From Stomoxys calcitrans (lineage: Eukaryota; Arthropoda; Insecta; Diptera; Muscidae): a stretch of DNA of 64,000 nucleotides. Every line of letters starts with the position of its first letter. The stretch's first letter is position 1. The stretch lies in NCBI RefSeq assembly GCF_963082655.1, contig NC_081553.1, positions 14,970,643 through 15,034,642 on the forward strand. Direction: 5' to 3'. Under the pieces are notes generated by a model that made no database searches, was not told where the DNA came from, and saw only the letters and a program-made list of their open reading frames with translations. The translations under genes were made by a program, and so were the position numbers. Below are positions 44,428 to 54,454 of the stretch, in pieces.

Positions 44428-44608
44428 GGTACAGTGAGCTGTGTTAGACACTTCGACACAATCGTTCGATATTGCCTCCAACGATCTTTATTTGAATTTG
44501 ATCCAAATCGGACCATATTTCGATATAGCTGCTGTAGGTTAATAAATTATGCGTTTATATACCCGAGGTGGAGGGTCCGGCCGAACTTAAGGCCTTTTTA
44601 CTTGTTTT
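44428..44608 (-). mobile_element. Type A element, 5' end
   Basis: ACAGTGAGCTGTGTTAGACA, TCCAAATCGGACCATATTTC, GATATAGCTGCTG, TATACCCGAGGTGGAGG, a half hairpin CCGGCCGAACTTAAG and GCCTTTTTACTTGT. Confidence 0.75.
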
Positions 44609-45024
44609 GTTGTTACACAATCCTTAAAATTCTGGGTTGAAGACAGGCAAGGCATAAGATTTCCTATTTTTATCCTTGAGGCGATTGTTTCACTTGTCAT
44701 ACAGGACATTTTGGCATGGAAGAATGTTTCTATGGTTTCTGACGTTCCTGCTATTGCCTCTAACACACATTTATGCAAATTTGTTAATTACAAAACTGTG
44801 AAAATGTAAATTTCGGTTAGCAGCGCAAAAATAAACTTTTTTGCAGAAAAGTTAATGAAAGATGTGAATGTCACAAATTCTGGTAAGTTCGAGGGTGCCT
44901 TAACGCATTTTATTCTAGCGTAGGGATTTCGTGCTTTTAATTACTCTGTTGTAATGTGAATGTAAGTATGGTATTGAATGTAAGTACAACGTTAGCATAT
45001 AGAGGTGTTTCGAATGAATGAAAA
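44609..45024. other. Unique intergenic sequence
   Basis: Nothing recognised. Confidence 0.45.
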
Positions 45025-45266
45025 AACAAGTAAAAGCGAGCTAATTTCGACAGGACCGTAGAGCCCATTTACATCCCAATTGACTCATACTAATTGGATG
45101 TATTGGAGGGTGCAAAAAGCCAAGTGTCTAGCTTTATTCCTTTGAAAACAAGCGTGCTTTCGACAGACGGACAGACAGGGCTAAATCGACTTAGAATGTC
45201 AATACGATCATGAATATATATATTTGTTGGTTCCCAGATCAATATTTCGATATGGAGGGTATAGAT
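45025..45266 (+). mobile_element. Type B element, internally deleted
   Basis: ACAAGTAAAAGCGAGCTAAT at the start, then straight to GAGCCCATTTACATCCCAAT, GCGTGCTTTCGACAGACG, GACAGACAGGGC and AGATCAATATTTCGATATGG. All monomers are lost. Its usual end (GTATACCCGCATCCTATGGT then GGAGGGTATAAAA) appears at 47697-47731, after a type C element. Confidence 0.75.
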
Positions 45267-45267
45267 T

Positions 45268-47693
45268 ATATATTATATACTACCCGAACCGGGCCCGCTC
45301 CGCTGTGCCTTCTTTAACTCTCTTATATCATTTAGGAGCATGAGCAACAGGAGCACTTTGCCAAATGTGGATATCGAATTCGTGCCACTGTAGCCTATGT
45401 TCGCCTATAACGCTGAACGCCTGCGGTCAAATCCTGGCGATTACATCGGACAAAATTTAGAGCGGTGGTGATCCCCTTTTAATGCTGGCGACATTTGCCA
45501 TGCATGGTCATATAAAAAATTCTCCCCAAAGAGATGTCGCACTGCGGCACCGCATTCGGACTCGGCTAAAAAAAGGTCCCTTATCATTGAGTTTAAACTT
45601 GAAATTCGAAAAGCTTTCATTGATGTGTGTGAAGTGTGCCCCTTCTCAGTTCCTGGGTAATTTTTTACTCCGGTTTAGAGAGACACTTGGCCCTTAATGT
45701 AAATATACGCATCCTGCTCTACTTTCAAATACATTTTATATGAGCCCCATAATGGCAAGATCGGTAAATAAATTCTGTTTGAGGGTGGGATGAACCCCAG
45801 GGTTTTTGTCCCGAAAATGAGTATACATTTCCCGAAAATCTACAAATTTAAACATCAAATAGCTTTTATATAATAGGGAGGTGTTTTCGGGTGGGGCAGT
45901 TCAAATTCGTTTTTTTCTCTCAAGCACCTTTCGTTTGAGCTCTATTTTGTCGTGATTGGTCTATATACCCATTTGGCGGGTTTTGGACGGCCCCCAAGGC
46001 AGCCGACCCCAACAATAGAAACCATATTTCGTTTTGACTTTGAGAGTGCAAAAAAAATTTCGAACAAATCGCATAACCAATCTCCGAGATCAGTTGGTTT
46101 TGAAAATTAGGGTAATGAGAAGTGCTTTTTAGGGGAGATATTTCGACTCAAATATGGATATCAAATTCGTACTGCATTTCCAAATCCATTTAATATGAGT
46201 CCCATATTGCTATGATCAGTAAATATGAAATGTTTTAAAGGTGTTTTGGGGCTGGGGCGGCCACCGGCACTTTGCCCTGAAAATAGGTATCAAATTCGTT
46301 CTTTACTCCCAAATACCGTTGATTTGATATTGCCATAATCGGAAATTAAGTTCAGTTTAGGGGGCGCTTTAGGGCGTACCTTGGCTCCAAGTTTGTATAT
46401 CAAATTCATTTTCTTCTCTCAAATACCTTTCATTCAAATACCATATTGTCATAATGGGTCAATCAATCTATTTAACTTATTTTTGGAAAGAAAAGCACCA
46501 CCTAGACTTGAACTCAAATTTTAATGTCATATTCGTTATCTACTCCGAAATACCTTTTATTTGAGTCCCATATAGACATGGTCGGCTGATATGCCCATTT
46601 GGGGGTGGAGCGTCCTCCCATTACTTGGACCTAATTTTTGAAGCCATATTTGTAATCTACTATCGAATACTTTTCATTTGAGGCCCATATTGACATGAAC
46701 GTCGAATATATCTCTTTAGAGATGTTTTTTGATTGGGGAGTTCCGCTGGGTACAGGGACACAAATTTTTAACGATATTCGCTTTCTAGTCTCCAATACCT
46801 TTCATTTGATACCCATATTGTGCCTATCGGTCCACTTTTGGTTTTCGATGGTGTTGTTGTAAGGGGGGTAAGGGGGATTTCTAATCCGATTTCTAAAAAT
46901 TATAAAGGCTATGTTTCCTTCCAGACAATCTTATACAATTAGTGAAAATTTTAAGAAAATCAGTTCAGCCGTTTTTGATTCTACGGAACAAACAAAACAC
47001 CGAGTCCCATGTAGTCATGATGGGCATATGCCCATTTTAAGCGTATTTGGAGGGAAGGGGAACCCCCTATATTTCGATCTGATTTTATATGCCAGATTCG
47101 AAATCTACTCCCGAATACCTTTCATTTGAGTCCCATATTGACATGAACGCCCAATATGCCTGTTTGGGGGAATTTAAGTTTTAATACCATATTCGTATTG
47201 TACTTTCCGATTCGGGACCGATTGTCCCGATCGGTCCACTTTTGATTTTGGGTGGTGTTTTTGGGTTAAGGGGGAGGGTGCGCCCCCTTCCGAAATCAAC
47301 AAACTATAAAGCCTATTTCTCCTCCATGACCATATTCGCCATCTACTCCCGAATACCTTTCATTTGAGTCCCTTATTGTAATGATCGTCCAAAAAACCTA
47401 TTTTAGGGGGTTTTGGGGTTGGGGCGGCCCCCCAGTTACTTGGATCCAAATTTTAGTATGAAATTCGTTCTCTACTCCTGAATACCTTTCATTTGAGTTC
47501 TTTATTGTCCAGATCGGTCCACTTTTATTTGTGGGTAGTACTTTTGGGTTAAGGGGGAGGGTCAGTCCGATATCAAAAATTGTATAGCCTATGTTTCCTT
47601 CCAGACCAACCTATACAATCTGTGAAAATTTCAAGATAATCGGTAAACATTCAAACCGACAAATAAACACAAATTCAATTTTATATATAAGAA
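45268..47693 (-). mobile_element. Type C Helitron-like element, near full length
   Basis: On the minus strand the 5' end at 47693 is TCTTATATATAAAATTGAAT (Helitron-like 5' TC) and the 3' end near 45275 is AGCGGAGCGGGCCCGGTTCG then GGTAGT, where other copies have CTAGT. The body is about fifteen degenerate units with TACTCC(C/G)AATACCTTTCAT, TTGAGTCCCATATTG, CCATTTTGGGGGTG and GGGCGGCCCCC. No Rep/helicase frame exists, so it is non-autonomous. A SINE lies inside it at 45395-45655. Confidence 0.68.
45395..45655 (+). mobile_element. tRNA-derived SINE, degraded head, inside a type C element
   Basis: GCCACTGTAGCCTATGTTCG: the A-box part has lost about 15 bases; then GCCTATAACGCTGAACGCCT and a decayed B box (GCGGTCAAATCC). 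The body has AATGCTGGCGACATTTG, GAGATGTCGCACTGCGGCAC, GGACTCGGCTA and CCTTATCATTGAGTTTAAAC. Confidence 0.82.
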
Positions 47694-47696
47694 AAT

Positions 47697-47731
47697 ATTA
47701 GTATACCCGCATCCTATGGTGGAGGGTATAA
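47697..47731 (+). mobile_element. Type B element end, detached
   Basis: GTATACCCGCATCCTATGGT and GGAGGGTATAAAA: the last 35 bases of type B, separated from 45025-45266 by the type C element. Confidence 0.75.
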
Positions 47732-47779
47732 AAAACTACGAAATTTGGTCATATATGAGGCTCATTGTACCTTTGGACT

Positions 47780-48200
47780 AATGGCATACGTATTAGTTTT
47801 AGTGTCACATGAGATTCATGCGATTCGTGAGCGATGTAGAAATACAATCGCATGACCGTGAGTGACTCTATAACGAAGTGTTACCAATTCAAACGATCAA
47901 ATTTTTAGAGTGAGAATATTTTTTATTGTTTTAAAATACAAAAATCTTCGGAAGTTATCAAAATTTCAGATTCCATAAACTTTTACTCACACTCTACATT
48001 TCGCTTTTACCATTGCTCTGAGTCGGTCGTAAGACCAGTTGTAAGCTGCACGAATATAATCTGCCGGCATGGCCGTAACATGTCTGCTTGGGAATGTTTT
48101 GAGTTTGTGCCGCAAATCACCCAAATATGGATTTCTCATTCATGTTTTCTCTCATATACCATTAGCCCAAAAATAGTTTTTGGCCCACAGCAATCCTGAA
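47780..48200 (+). repeat. Foldback-type repeat, family G, copy 2
   Basis: 47865-48065 matches 2040-2230 in order: GTGTTACCAATTCAAACGA, AGAATATTTTTTAT, TTTTACTCACACTC, CCATTGCTCTGAGTCGGTC, AGTTGTAAGCTGCACGAATA. The left palindromic arm of copy 1 is not evident here. Confidence 0.65.
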
Positions 48201-49067
48201 AAACTGTAAAATTTTCTTCATTTACAGTACTAAAAAAACAATTAAGGTTTGGAAGTGTAAAAATGAATTCCAATATCTGTTATTCGAAGCTGTGTTAAAC
48301 TTAATTTCAATATCAACCAAATTAAATTGTTTTTGTTTTTCTATGAAATATTCAAGTTAAAATCGCAAGACTCTGAATAAATACTTTTGTCTTATCGCTA
48401 TCAATCACAAGCTATCACTTGTGATTGATTGAATTTTCCAAGTGATGCAATTTGCCCTTAAAATTTCATACGACAAATGTACCAAATCTCATTATCCAAA
48501 TTCACACCCTAAAAGGTTTTTCACACTAAAAGGAAATTGCAAATCTTATTTGAAGTTCACCCAAAGAAGGTTTTCTGTCAATAAAAGTTGGCAAATTCGC
48601 CATAACTATATCAGCGAGGAAGCATCAACGTAAAAAACAAATATCGTAGCTAATAAAAATTTTTTCACTCAATTTTGATTTAACACTCAGACACACACAC
48701 ACTCACACCCAAGAATGGAGAAAAGTGTGACTGGCGTATAGAGGCGACAAATTCAATTTTCAAAGGTCACATATAAAGTGACACTTGATACATGTCATAA
48801 CCACCAATACAACAGCCAAAGAATCTACGAATCTTATGCCTCACAATAAGTCAAAGGAAAATCCTGAGTTTTCCACTACCTTCTCATACGTACGTGTGTT
48901 CAGTCATGCGTTGGTGTGTGATTGTGAACTAGTGGAAAATCTATTTGATTGCTTTACAATCACAACGCATTAAAGTAATTTTCTTTGACTTGAAGTAGAT
49001 TTATTTCTGTGTGTGCTTCCTTTTCGGAGTATACTTATGGGTCGTTGCTCGTTTTGAAACTTGAAAA
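48200..49067. other. Unique intergenic sequence
   Basis: No gene recognised. A CACACACACTCACACCC run lies at about 48692-48710. Confidence 0.45.
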
Positions 49068-50465
49068 AGTGTGCTAAGTTCGGCCGAGCCGAATCTTGGG
49101 AACCCACCACCATGGATTCTGCTAAAAATTTAAACAAATAATTTTATTCTACATACCAAAAGTTCTGCTAAACCAGCAAAATTAAAGCTTCTAGGAACCG
49201 AACAAGGATGATCGAGAGATCGGTTTACATGGGAGCTATATCAGATTATGGACTGATTTTGAACAGTTGTTGGAAGTCGTAACAGAACACCACATGCAAA
49301 ATTTCAGCCAAATCAGACAAAATTGTGGCGTCCAGGGGATCAAGAAGAAAAATGGTGAGATCGGTTTATATGGGAGCTGTATCAGATTATAGACAGATTT
49401 GGACCGTACTTGGCGCAGATGTTGAAAGTCATAACAAAACACTATGTCCAAAATTTCAGCCAAATCGGACAAAAATTGCGGCTTGTTAGAGCTTAAAAAG
49501 TCAAAAAGGGAGATCGATTTATATGGGAGCTATATCAGGTTATAGACCGATAAGAACCGTACTCAACACAGTTGTTGGAAGTCATAACAGAACACTTCAG
49601 GCAAAATTTCAGCCAAATCGAGCAAAAATTGCGGCTTGTAAGGGCTCAAGAAGTCAAATCGGGAGATCGGTTAATATTGGAGCTATATCAGGTTATAGAC
49701 CGATTTAAGCCATACTTGGCACAATTGTTGGAAGTCATAACAGAAAACTACATGCGAAATTTCAGCCAAATCAGCCAAAAATTGCTGCATCCGGGGGCTC
49801 AAGAAATAAAATCGTGAGAACGGTTTGTATGGGAGCTATATCTAAATCTGAACCGATGTAGCCTATTTGCAATCGCCAACGACCTACATTGACATTAAGT
49901 AGCTGTAGAAAATTTCAAGCGGCTAGCTTTACGCGTTCGACCTCTGTCGTGGTATCGACAGACGGACGGACATGGCTAGATCGACTCAGAACATCGAGAC
50001 TATAAAGAATATATATACCTTATAGGGTCTTAGACGAACAAATTTTTTTGAATTTGGCTCGACATCGAAGACCCACAGCGTCGATTGTTGTTTTGTTTCG
50101 GGCTCATTCGCATAGATCCACGCTTCGTCACCCGTGACTATCTTATAAAAGTATTATCAAGAACCGCGATCGTATTTTCTCAACATTTCTTCGCACTAAT
50201 CGACACGAGCCTTTTTTGCGCGATTGTCAAATCGTGTGGAATCCAACGAGAGCAAAACTTTTTTACGACAAGGGTGACAATCTTGCATTATAAGTTCAAG
50301 CAATGCATCAACGTTCTCTGGCACAACGGCCGTTTTTGGACGACCTTCACGGAATTCGAATTTGAGCGAGCTTCGACCACTATTGAATTCATTAAACGAG
50401 TATTTCGAGGTGTTACAAACGCAATGACTAGATTAGTATACACCCATCCTATGGTGGCAGGTATA
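49068..50465 (+). mobile_element. 153-bp-repeat element, type D, interrupted by a mariner piece
   Basis: GTGTGCTAAGTTCGGCCGAG then CCGAATCTTGGGAACCC and ACCACCATGGATTCTGC. Four to five monomers (GGTTTATATGGGAGCTATAT, TGGAAGTCATAACAGAACAC, AAATTTCAGCCAAATC) follow, then CAGACGGACGGACATGGC and the core to TAGGGTCTTAGACGA. After the mariner segment it resumes at about 50399 GTATTTCGAGGTGTTACAAA and ends ATGGTGGCAGGTATA. The next element begins on the following base. Confidence 0.8.
50045..50398 (-). pseudogene. Mariner transposase fragment within a type D element
   Basis: The minus strand reads, with shifts and stops: SGRSSLKFEFREGRPKTAV, VPENVDALLELIMQD, then a decayed helix-turn-helix, KKARVD, CEEMLRKYDRG, VTGDEAWIYANEPETKQQS (first catalytic aspartate kept) and TLWVF. 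It is close to the mariner at 19.8 kb but a separate copy. Only the N-terminal half is present. Confidence 0.8.
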
Positions 50466-51733
50466 ACAAGTAAAAGCGTGCTATGTTCGGCCGGGCCGAA
50501 TCTTATATACCCTCCACCTTAGATCGCATTTGTCGAGTTCTTTTCCCGATATCTCTTTTAGGGCAAAAAAGGATAAAAGAAAAAATTTGCTCTGCGATAT
50601 CAAGTTATGGTCCGATTCGGATCATAAATAAATTGAATGTTGGAGATCATAGTAGAAATCATTGTGTAAAATTTCAGCCAATTCGAGTAAGAATTGCGCC
50701 GTTTAGGGCTCAAGAAGTAAAGTGAAGAGATCGGTTTGTATTGGAGCTGTATAAGCCTACACGTATACTGAAGGTCATAGGAGAAGCCGTTGTACAAAAT
50801 TTCAGCCAAATCGCATAATTATTACGCCCTCTGGAAGCTAAAGGAGTAGAGATCCCAGAACGGTTTAAATCGCAGCTATATCAGGTTATGGATCAATTTG
50901 AGCCATATATGGCACAGATGTGAGAAGTCGTAACAAAACACATCATGCTAAATTTCAGCCAAATGGGATAAGAATTGCGCCCTCTAGTGACTCGAGAAGT
51001 CGGGATTCAAGATCGGTTTACCTAGCAGCTATATCAGGTTTTGAACCGATTTGAACCTTATTTGGCAAAGTTGTTTAAAGTCATAATAAAATACGTCATG
51101 CAAAATTTCAGCCAAATCGGATAGGAAATGCGCCCTCTAGAGGCTCAAGAAGTCAGCTCACCAGATTGGTTTATATGACAGCTACATCAGGTTATGGAAC
51201 GATTTGAATCATACTTAGCACAGTTGTTGGAAGTGATACCAAAACACCATGTGAATTGCGCCCTCTAGAGGCTCAAAACCCAAGATCGGTTTATATGGCA
51301 GCTATATCAAAACATTGACCGATTTAAACGATACTTAGCGCAGTTGTTGGAAGTGATACTAAAACACTACGAGCAAAATTTCAGTCAAATCGGGCGAGAA
51401 TTGCGCCCTCTAGAGGCTCAAGAAGTCAAGACCCAAGATCGGTTTTTATGGCAGCTATATCAAAACATGGACCAATTTGACCCATTTACAATCCCAACCG
51501 ACCTACACTAATAAAAAATATTGGTATTTATTTCAAAAGTATTTCGAAAGTTAGCGTGCTTTCAATAGACAGACGGACGGACGGACAGACGGACGAACAT
51601 GGCAAAATCGACTTAAAATTACATGACGATCAAGAATATATATGCTTTATGGGGTCTCAGACGGATATTTCGAGGTATTACGAACAGAATGACGAAATTA
51701 GTATACCCCCATCCTATGTTGGAGGGTTTTATA
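50466..51733 (+). mobile_element. 153-bp-repeat element, type B, full length
   Basis: ACAAGTAAAAGCGTGCTATG and TTCGGCCGGGCCGAA, TATACCCTCCACCTTAGATC; about six monomers; ACAGACGGACGGACGGACAG tract; core TTACATGACGATCAAGAATA; end ATCCTATGTTGGAGGGTTTT. It is joined head-to-tail with the preceding D element without intervening bases. Confidence 0.85.
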
Positions 51734-52537
51734 CCCTCCAACATAGAATCAAACAATCTTTTGTATGCCGGGAAATAAGGTCACTATGTAGCGTTTTGTA
51801 TCATCTGTGTCATGGTTAGTTCAATATTTTAAAGAATTGTTGTTGTTTCTGAAATAAGGATAGACATTTATTCTCCCATATAAAATTTGAACATTATAAT
51901 GAACATTTATTATTCTTTTTCATTTAAAGTGATAAAAATGCCCGTATTTTTTATATTTCTGGAATACGAATGAATCCTTAGTTGTTGAAATAAAAAAAAA
52001 TCACAACTTTCCTTCCTCTCTTTATTCATGTAATGAGAACTTTGTTTTAATTTTCTTCTTTCATAATGTAATATCCCATATGTGAGATACTACTTCAGAA
52101 GTCCATTACAATTATTGCCATCTCTCAAAGGAATCCAAATAACTCTCCTTATTGACATTCATTTCTTCTATAGCAAAAGAAAATTCAATTTACAAAAAAA
52201 ACTTAAATTTTTTATTATGAATGATTTTTTCTACAGTGACTTTGTAAAATTCAGTTAAAAGATATAAAGGATATTTGATGCCCAACGTATTTCATGGGCA
52301 ATTGAACTTGAATGAATGGTGTTTTTAGGTTGTGTCCATCCATTAAGATATCAAATTACAAACTGAATAGAACCTGTAAAAGGATTGCAGAATATAATCC
52401 TTGGTTTTGTTAATGTAGCAAGCCATTAAGAATTTTGTGGTAAACTGGCACATATCAATGACAATATGTATGATTTTTATAACCTTAACCATTACTGTGG
52501 TACAAGGAATTATAAAATAGTGCAGTTGTTTTTAAAA
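51733..52537. other. Mostly unique sequence upstream of the DM8-like gene
   Basis: No repeat except an inverted end piece at 51728-51748 (TTTATACCCTCCAACATAG). It may include the promoter of the gene at 52.46-54.45 kb: AATATAATCC near 52390 is a possible TATA. Confidence 0.35.
52458..52499 (+). CDS. Possible first exon (signal peptide) of the DM8-like gene
   Basis: From ATG at 52458 the frame reads MTICMIFITLTITV, a hydrophobic signal-like segment, up to a possible donor GTACAAGG at 52500. Joined in phase 0 to the exon at 53984 it would continue AWSYTLTSL in frame. The donor is not strong and the intron would be 1.48 kb full of repeats, so this is a tentative assignment. Confidence 0.25.
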
Positions 52538-52640
52538 CCACCACCATAGGATGGTGGGTATCTTTCCGAACGAATTCATGTATCCACTTGAAATTTTCCA
52601 TAAATATTTCTTATTAATGTAAATCTTTGGAGATTACAAA
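52538..52640 (-). mobile_element. Type B element fragment
   Basis: CCACCACCATAGGATGGTGG then GGTATC and CACTTGAAATTTTCCATAAA, TTATTAATGTAAATC: type B end and first part in reverse with the core deleted. Confidence 0.5.
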
Positions 52641-52730
52641 AAGTGTAATATCAGTTCAGATTTGAATACAGCTTCCCCATGCATAAATTCTTTGACATGA
52701 CTTAATGAGTCTCTAGAAACATTTCTATAC

Positions 52731-52960
52731 TCACCACCGAAGGATAGGGGTGTATATTAAGATTGTCACTCCGTTTCCAATACATCGAAATATCCACTTC
52801 CGACTTTATAAACTATAAATATTCTCTATCGTCATAAAATCTAAGGCAATCTAGCCATGTGCGCCCTTCTGTCTGTTCAAATCACGCTACTGTCATTGAA
52901 ATTAGTGATATTATTAGATGTGAGCTGAAACTTGCACAGATTATATTCATAAGGGTAGCC
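52731..52960 (-). mobile_element. Type A element, 3' end
   Basis: CTCACCACCGAAGGATAGGG, TCACTCCGTTTCCAATACAT, CGAAATATCCACTTCCGAC, CTATCGTCATAAAATCTAAG, AATCTAGCCATGTGCGCCC, TTCTGTCTGTTCAAATCACG and TGAGCTGAAACTTGCACAGA. Confidence 0.75.
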
Positions 52961-52984
52961 TTATCAATATAATCTGCCTTATCA

Positions 52985-53330
52985 GTATTTCTAAAAATTT
53001 TCACCTTTGACTTTTGCATTTTTCAAGCATAGGGTAGCCTCATGAAATTTTAAATTTTCGATGCGAAAAAACTTTTTGAGTTGAGTATACAGTAGTGAAG
53101 TTTATGTCCAAAAATTACGATTTGCTGCAATTCCTGAGTTTCGACTTCAAAAAACAAGCCCAAAATCGCATAAATGATGTCCAAAAAATGTGAACTAAAA
53201 CTGAGTTATAATAAGACTTAATTTTTTTCGAAATTTTGAAATTCCAAAAGCATATCGAATTTCGTAGAGGAATCGTTAACTAAACAGTATTTCCAAAAAT
53301 GTTCACCTTTGACTTTTTGTAGGGTACCAC
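52985..53330. repeat. Segment bounded by 50-bp direct repeats
   Basis: The left border CAGTATTTCTAAAAATTTTC, then ACCTTTGACTTTTGCA and GGGTAGCCTC, recurs at about 53285-53330 as CAGTATTTCCAAAAATGTTC, ACCTTTGACTTTTTG and GGGTACCACC. About 240 bp of unrecognised sequence lie between. Confidence 0.55.
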
Positions 53331-53334
53331 CTCC

Positions 53335-53475
53335 AAAATCGGATAAAAATTGCGATCTTTAGAAACTCAAGAAGTCATGTTCCATGATCGGTTTATATTG
53401 GATAAGGATAGCGCCCTCTAGAAGTACAAGAAGTTTAGTCGGTAGATCGGTTTATATGACGGTTATATCATGTTA
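53335..53475 (+). mobile_element. Type B element fragment
   Basis: AATCGGATAAAAATTGCGAT, CTCAAGAAGTCATG, GATCGGTTTATATTGG, TAGCGCCCTCTAGAAG, GGTTTATATGACGGTTATAT; cut by the SINE at 53478. Confidence 0.65.
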
Positions 53476-53477
53476 TG

Positions 53478-53775
53478 GAGGTCACCGAAGCGCCATGTTC
53501 GCCTATGACGCTGAACGCCTGGGTTCGAATCCTGGCGAGACTATCAGAAAAAATTTCCAACGGTGGGTTTCCCCTCCTAATGCTGGCAACATTTGTGAGG
53601 TACTATGCCATGTAAAACTTCTCTCGAAAGAGGTGTCGCACTGCGGCACGCCGTTCGGACTCGGCTATAAAAAGGAGGCCCCTTATCATTGAGCTTAAAA
53701 CTTGAATCGGACTGCACTCATTGATAAGTGAGAAGTTTGCCCCTGTTCCTTAGTGGAATGTTCATGGGCAAAATT
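53478..53775 (+). mobile_element. tRNA-derived SINE
   Basis: GGTCACCGAAGCGCCATGTT (A-box region shortened), CGCCTATGACGCTGAACGCC, B box GGTTCGAATCC, TGGCGAGACTATCAGAAAAA, GTGTCGCACTGCGGCAC, GGACTCGGCTATAAAAAGGA, AATCGGACTGCACTCATTGA, CCTGTTCCTTAGTGGAATGT, TCATGGGCAAAATTTT. It sits in the putative intron of the DM8-like gene. Confidence 0.88.
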
Positions 53776-53789
53776 TTGGTACTTAAAAT

Positions 53790-53898
53790 ACACATATGCC
53801 CTTAAGCTAAGTTCATTTTGTGTAAATTTTTACCAGAATCCATGATGGTGGGTATCAAGATTCGGTCCGGTCGAACTTCATGCGTGTTTACTTGTTAT
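53790..53898 (-). mobile_element. Type D element, hairpin end
   Basis: AAGCTAAGTTCATTTTGTGT, CCAGAATCCATGATGGTGGG, TATCAAGATTCGGTCCGGTC, GAACTTCATGCGTGTTTACT. This is the same first 110 bases as the D ends at 30.89 and 59.43 kb. Confidence 0.72.
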
Positions 53899-53983
53899 TT
53901 GTCATGCCCCAAGCTTTGTTGCTCAGACGTTTTTATATTCTTTGTTACTCAAGTTCTTATTCTTTTATTTTGCTTTTATTTAG

Positions 53984-54454
53984 GCATGGAGTTATACTTT
54001 AACATCGTTAATGACATTAAGTGAAATGCCATATATCCTCTCAGTTGATATGGACTATCAAATGATATCACGCGGTAATTATACGACAAATGGGATACTC
54101 AATATTAAAGTGGATTTAACTGACGAACTCCTTAGCTCTGGCAAAATATTATACAGTGAAATTTCTGAAGGCCCATTTGAAGAAATATTTAACATACCTA
54201 ATAGCAGTCTTTCCATGGTAGTGCAAAAATACTATAAACCATATCTCATGACAGCTGTCCAATCATGTGCTACGAATAGCCCAGTTTTTGAGAATTTTGA
54301 ACCACCCTTAAAGAAGCGTCTTATCATTTGGGAAGGATGTCCAATATTAACCGATATGTTTCCATCGGAGATGAAATCCGGCTATTATAGAATCAATTGG
54401 TTAATACCAAATCAGGCTTCAATTGATATTAGGTATGAAGCGTTCGTTAAATGA
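53984..54454 (+). CDS. Last exon of a probable DM8/DUF1091-like secreted protein
   Basis: A strong acceptor (polypyrimidine run, then TTTATTTAG at 53975-53983) opens a frame of 156 codons ending TGA at 54452-54454. The first in-frame ATG is at 54011, but 27 bases before it are also open. The sequence has the layout of insect DM8/DUF1091 proteins as I know them: alternating beta-strand-like stretches (GILNIKVDLTDELL), an aromatic/proline region (YYKPYLMTAVQSC), then a late GCPI motif, a proline/serine stretch and GYYRINWLI close to the C-terminus. It has two cysteines. There is no signal peptide in this exon, so an upstream exon must exist; 52458-52499 is a candidate. Family assignment rests on pattern only. 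DM8 proteins of flies are small, secreted and mostly of unknown function. Confidence 0.55.
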   Translation, partial: AWSYTLTSLMTLSEMPYILSVDMDYQMISRGNYTTNGILNIKVDLTDELLSSGKILYSEISEGPFEEIFNIPNSSLSMVVQKYYKPYLMTAVQSCATNSPVFENFEPPLKKRLIIWEGCPILTDMFPSEMKSGYYRINWLIPNQASIDIRYEAFVK

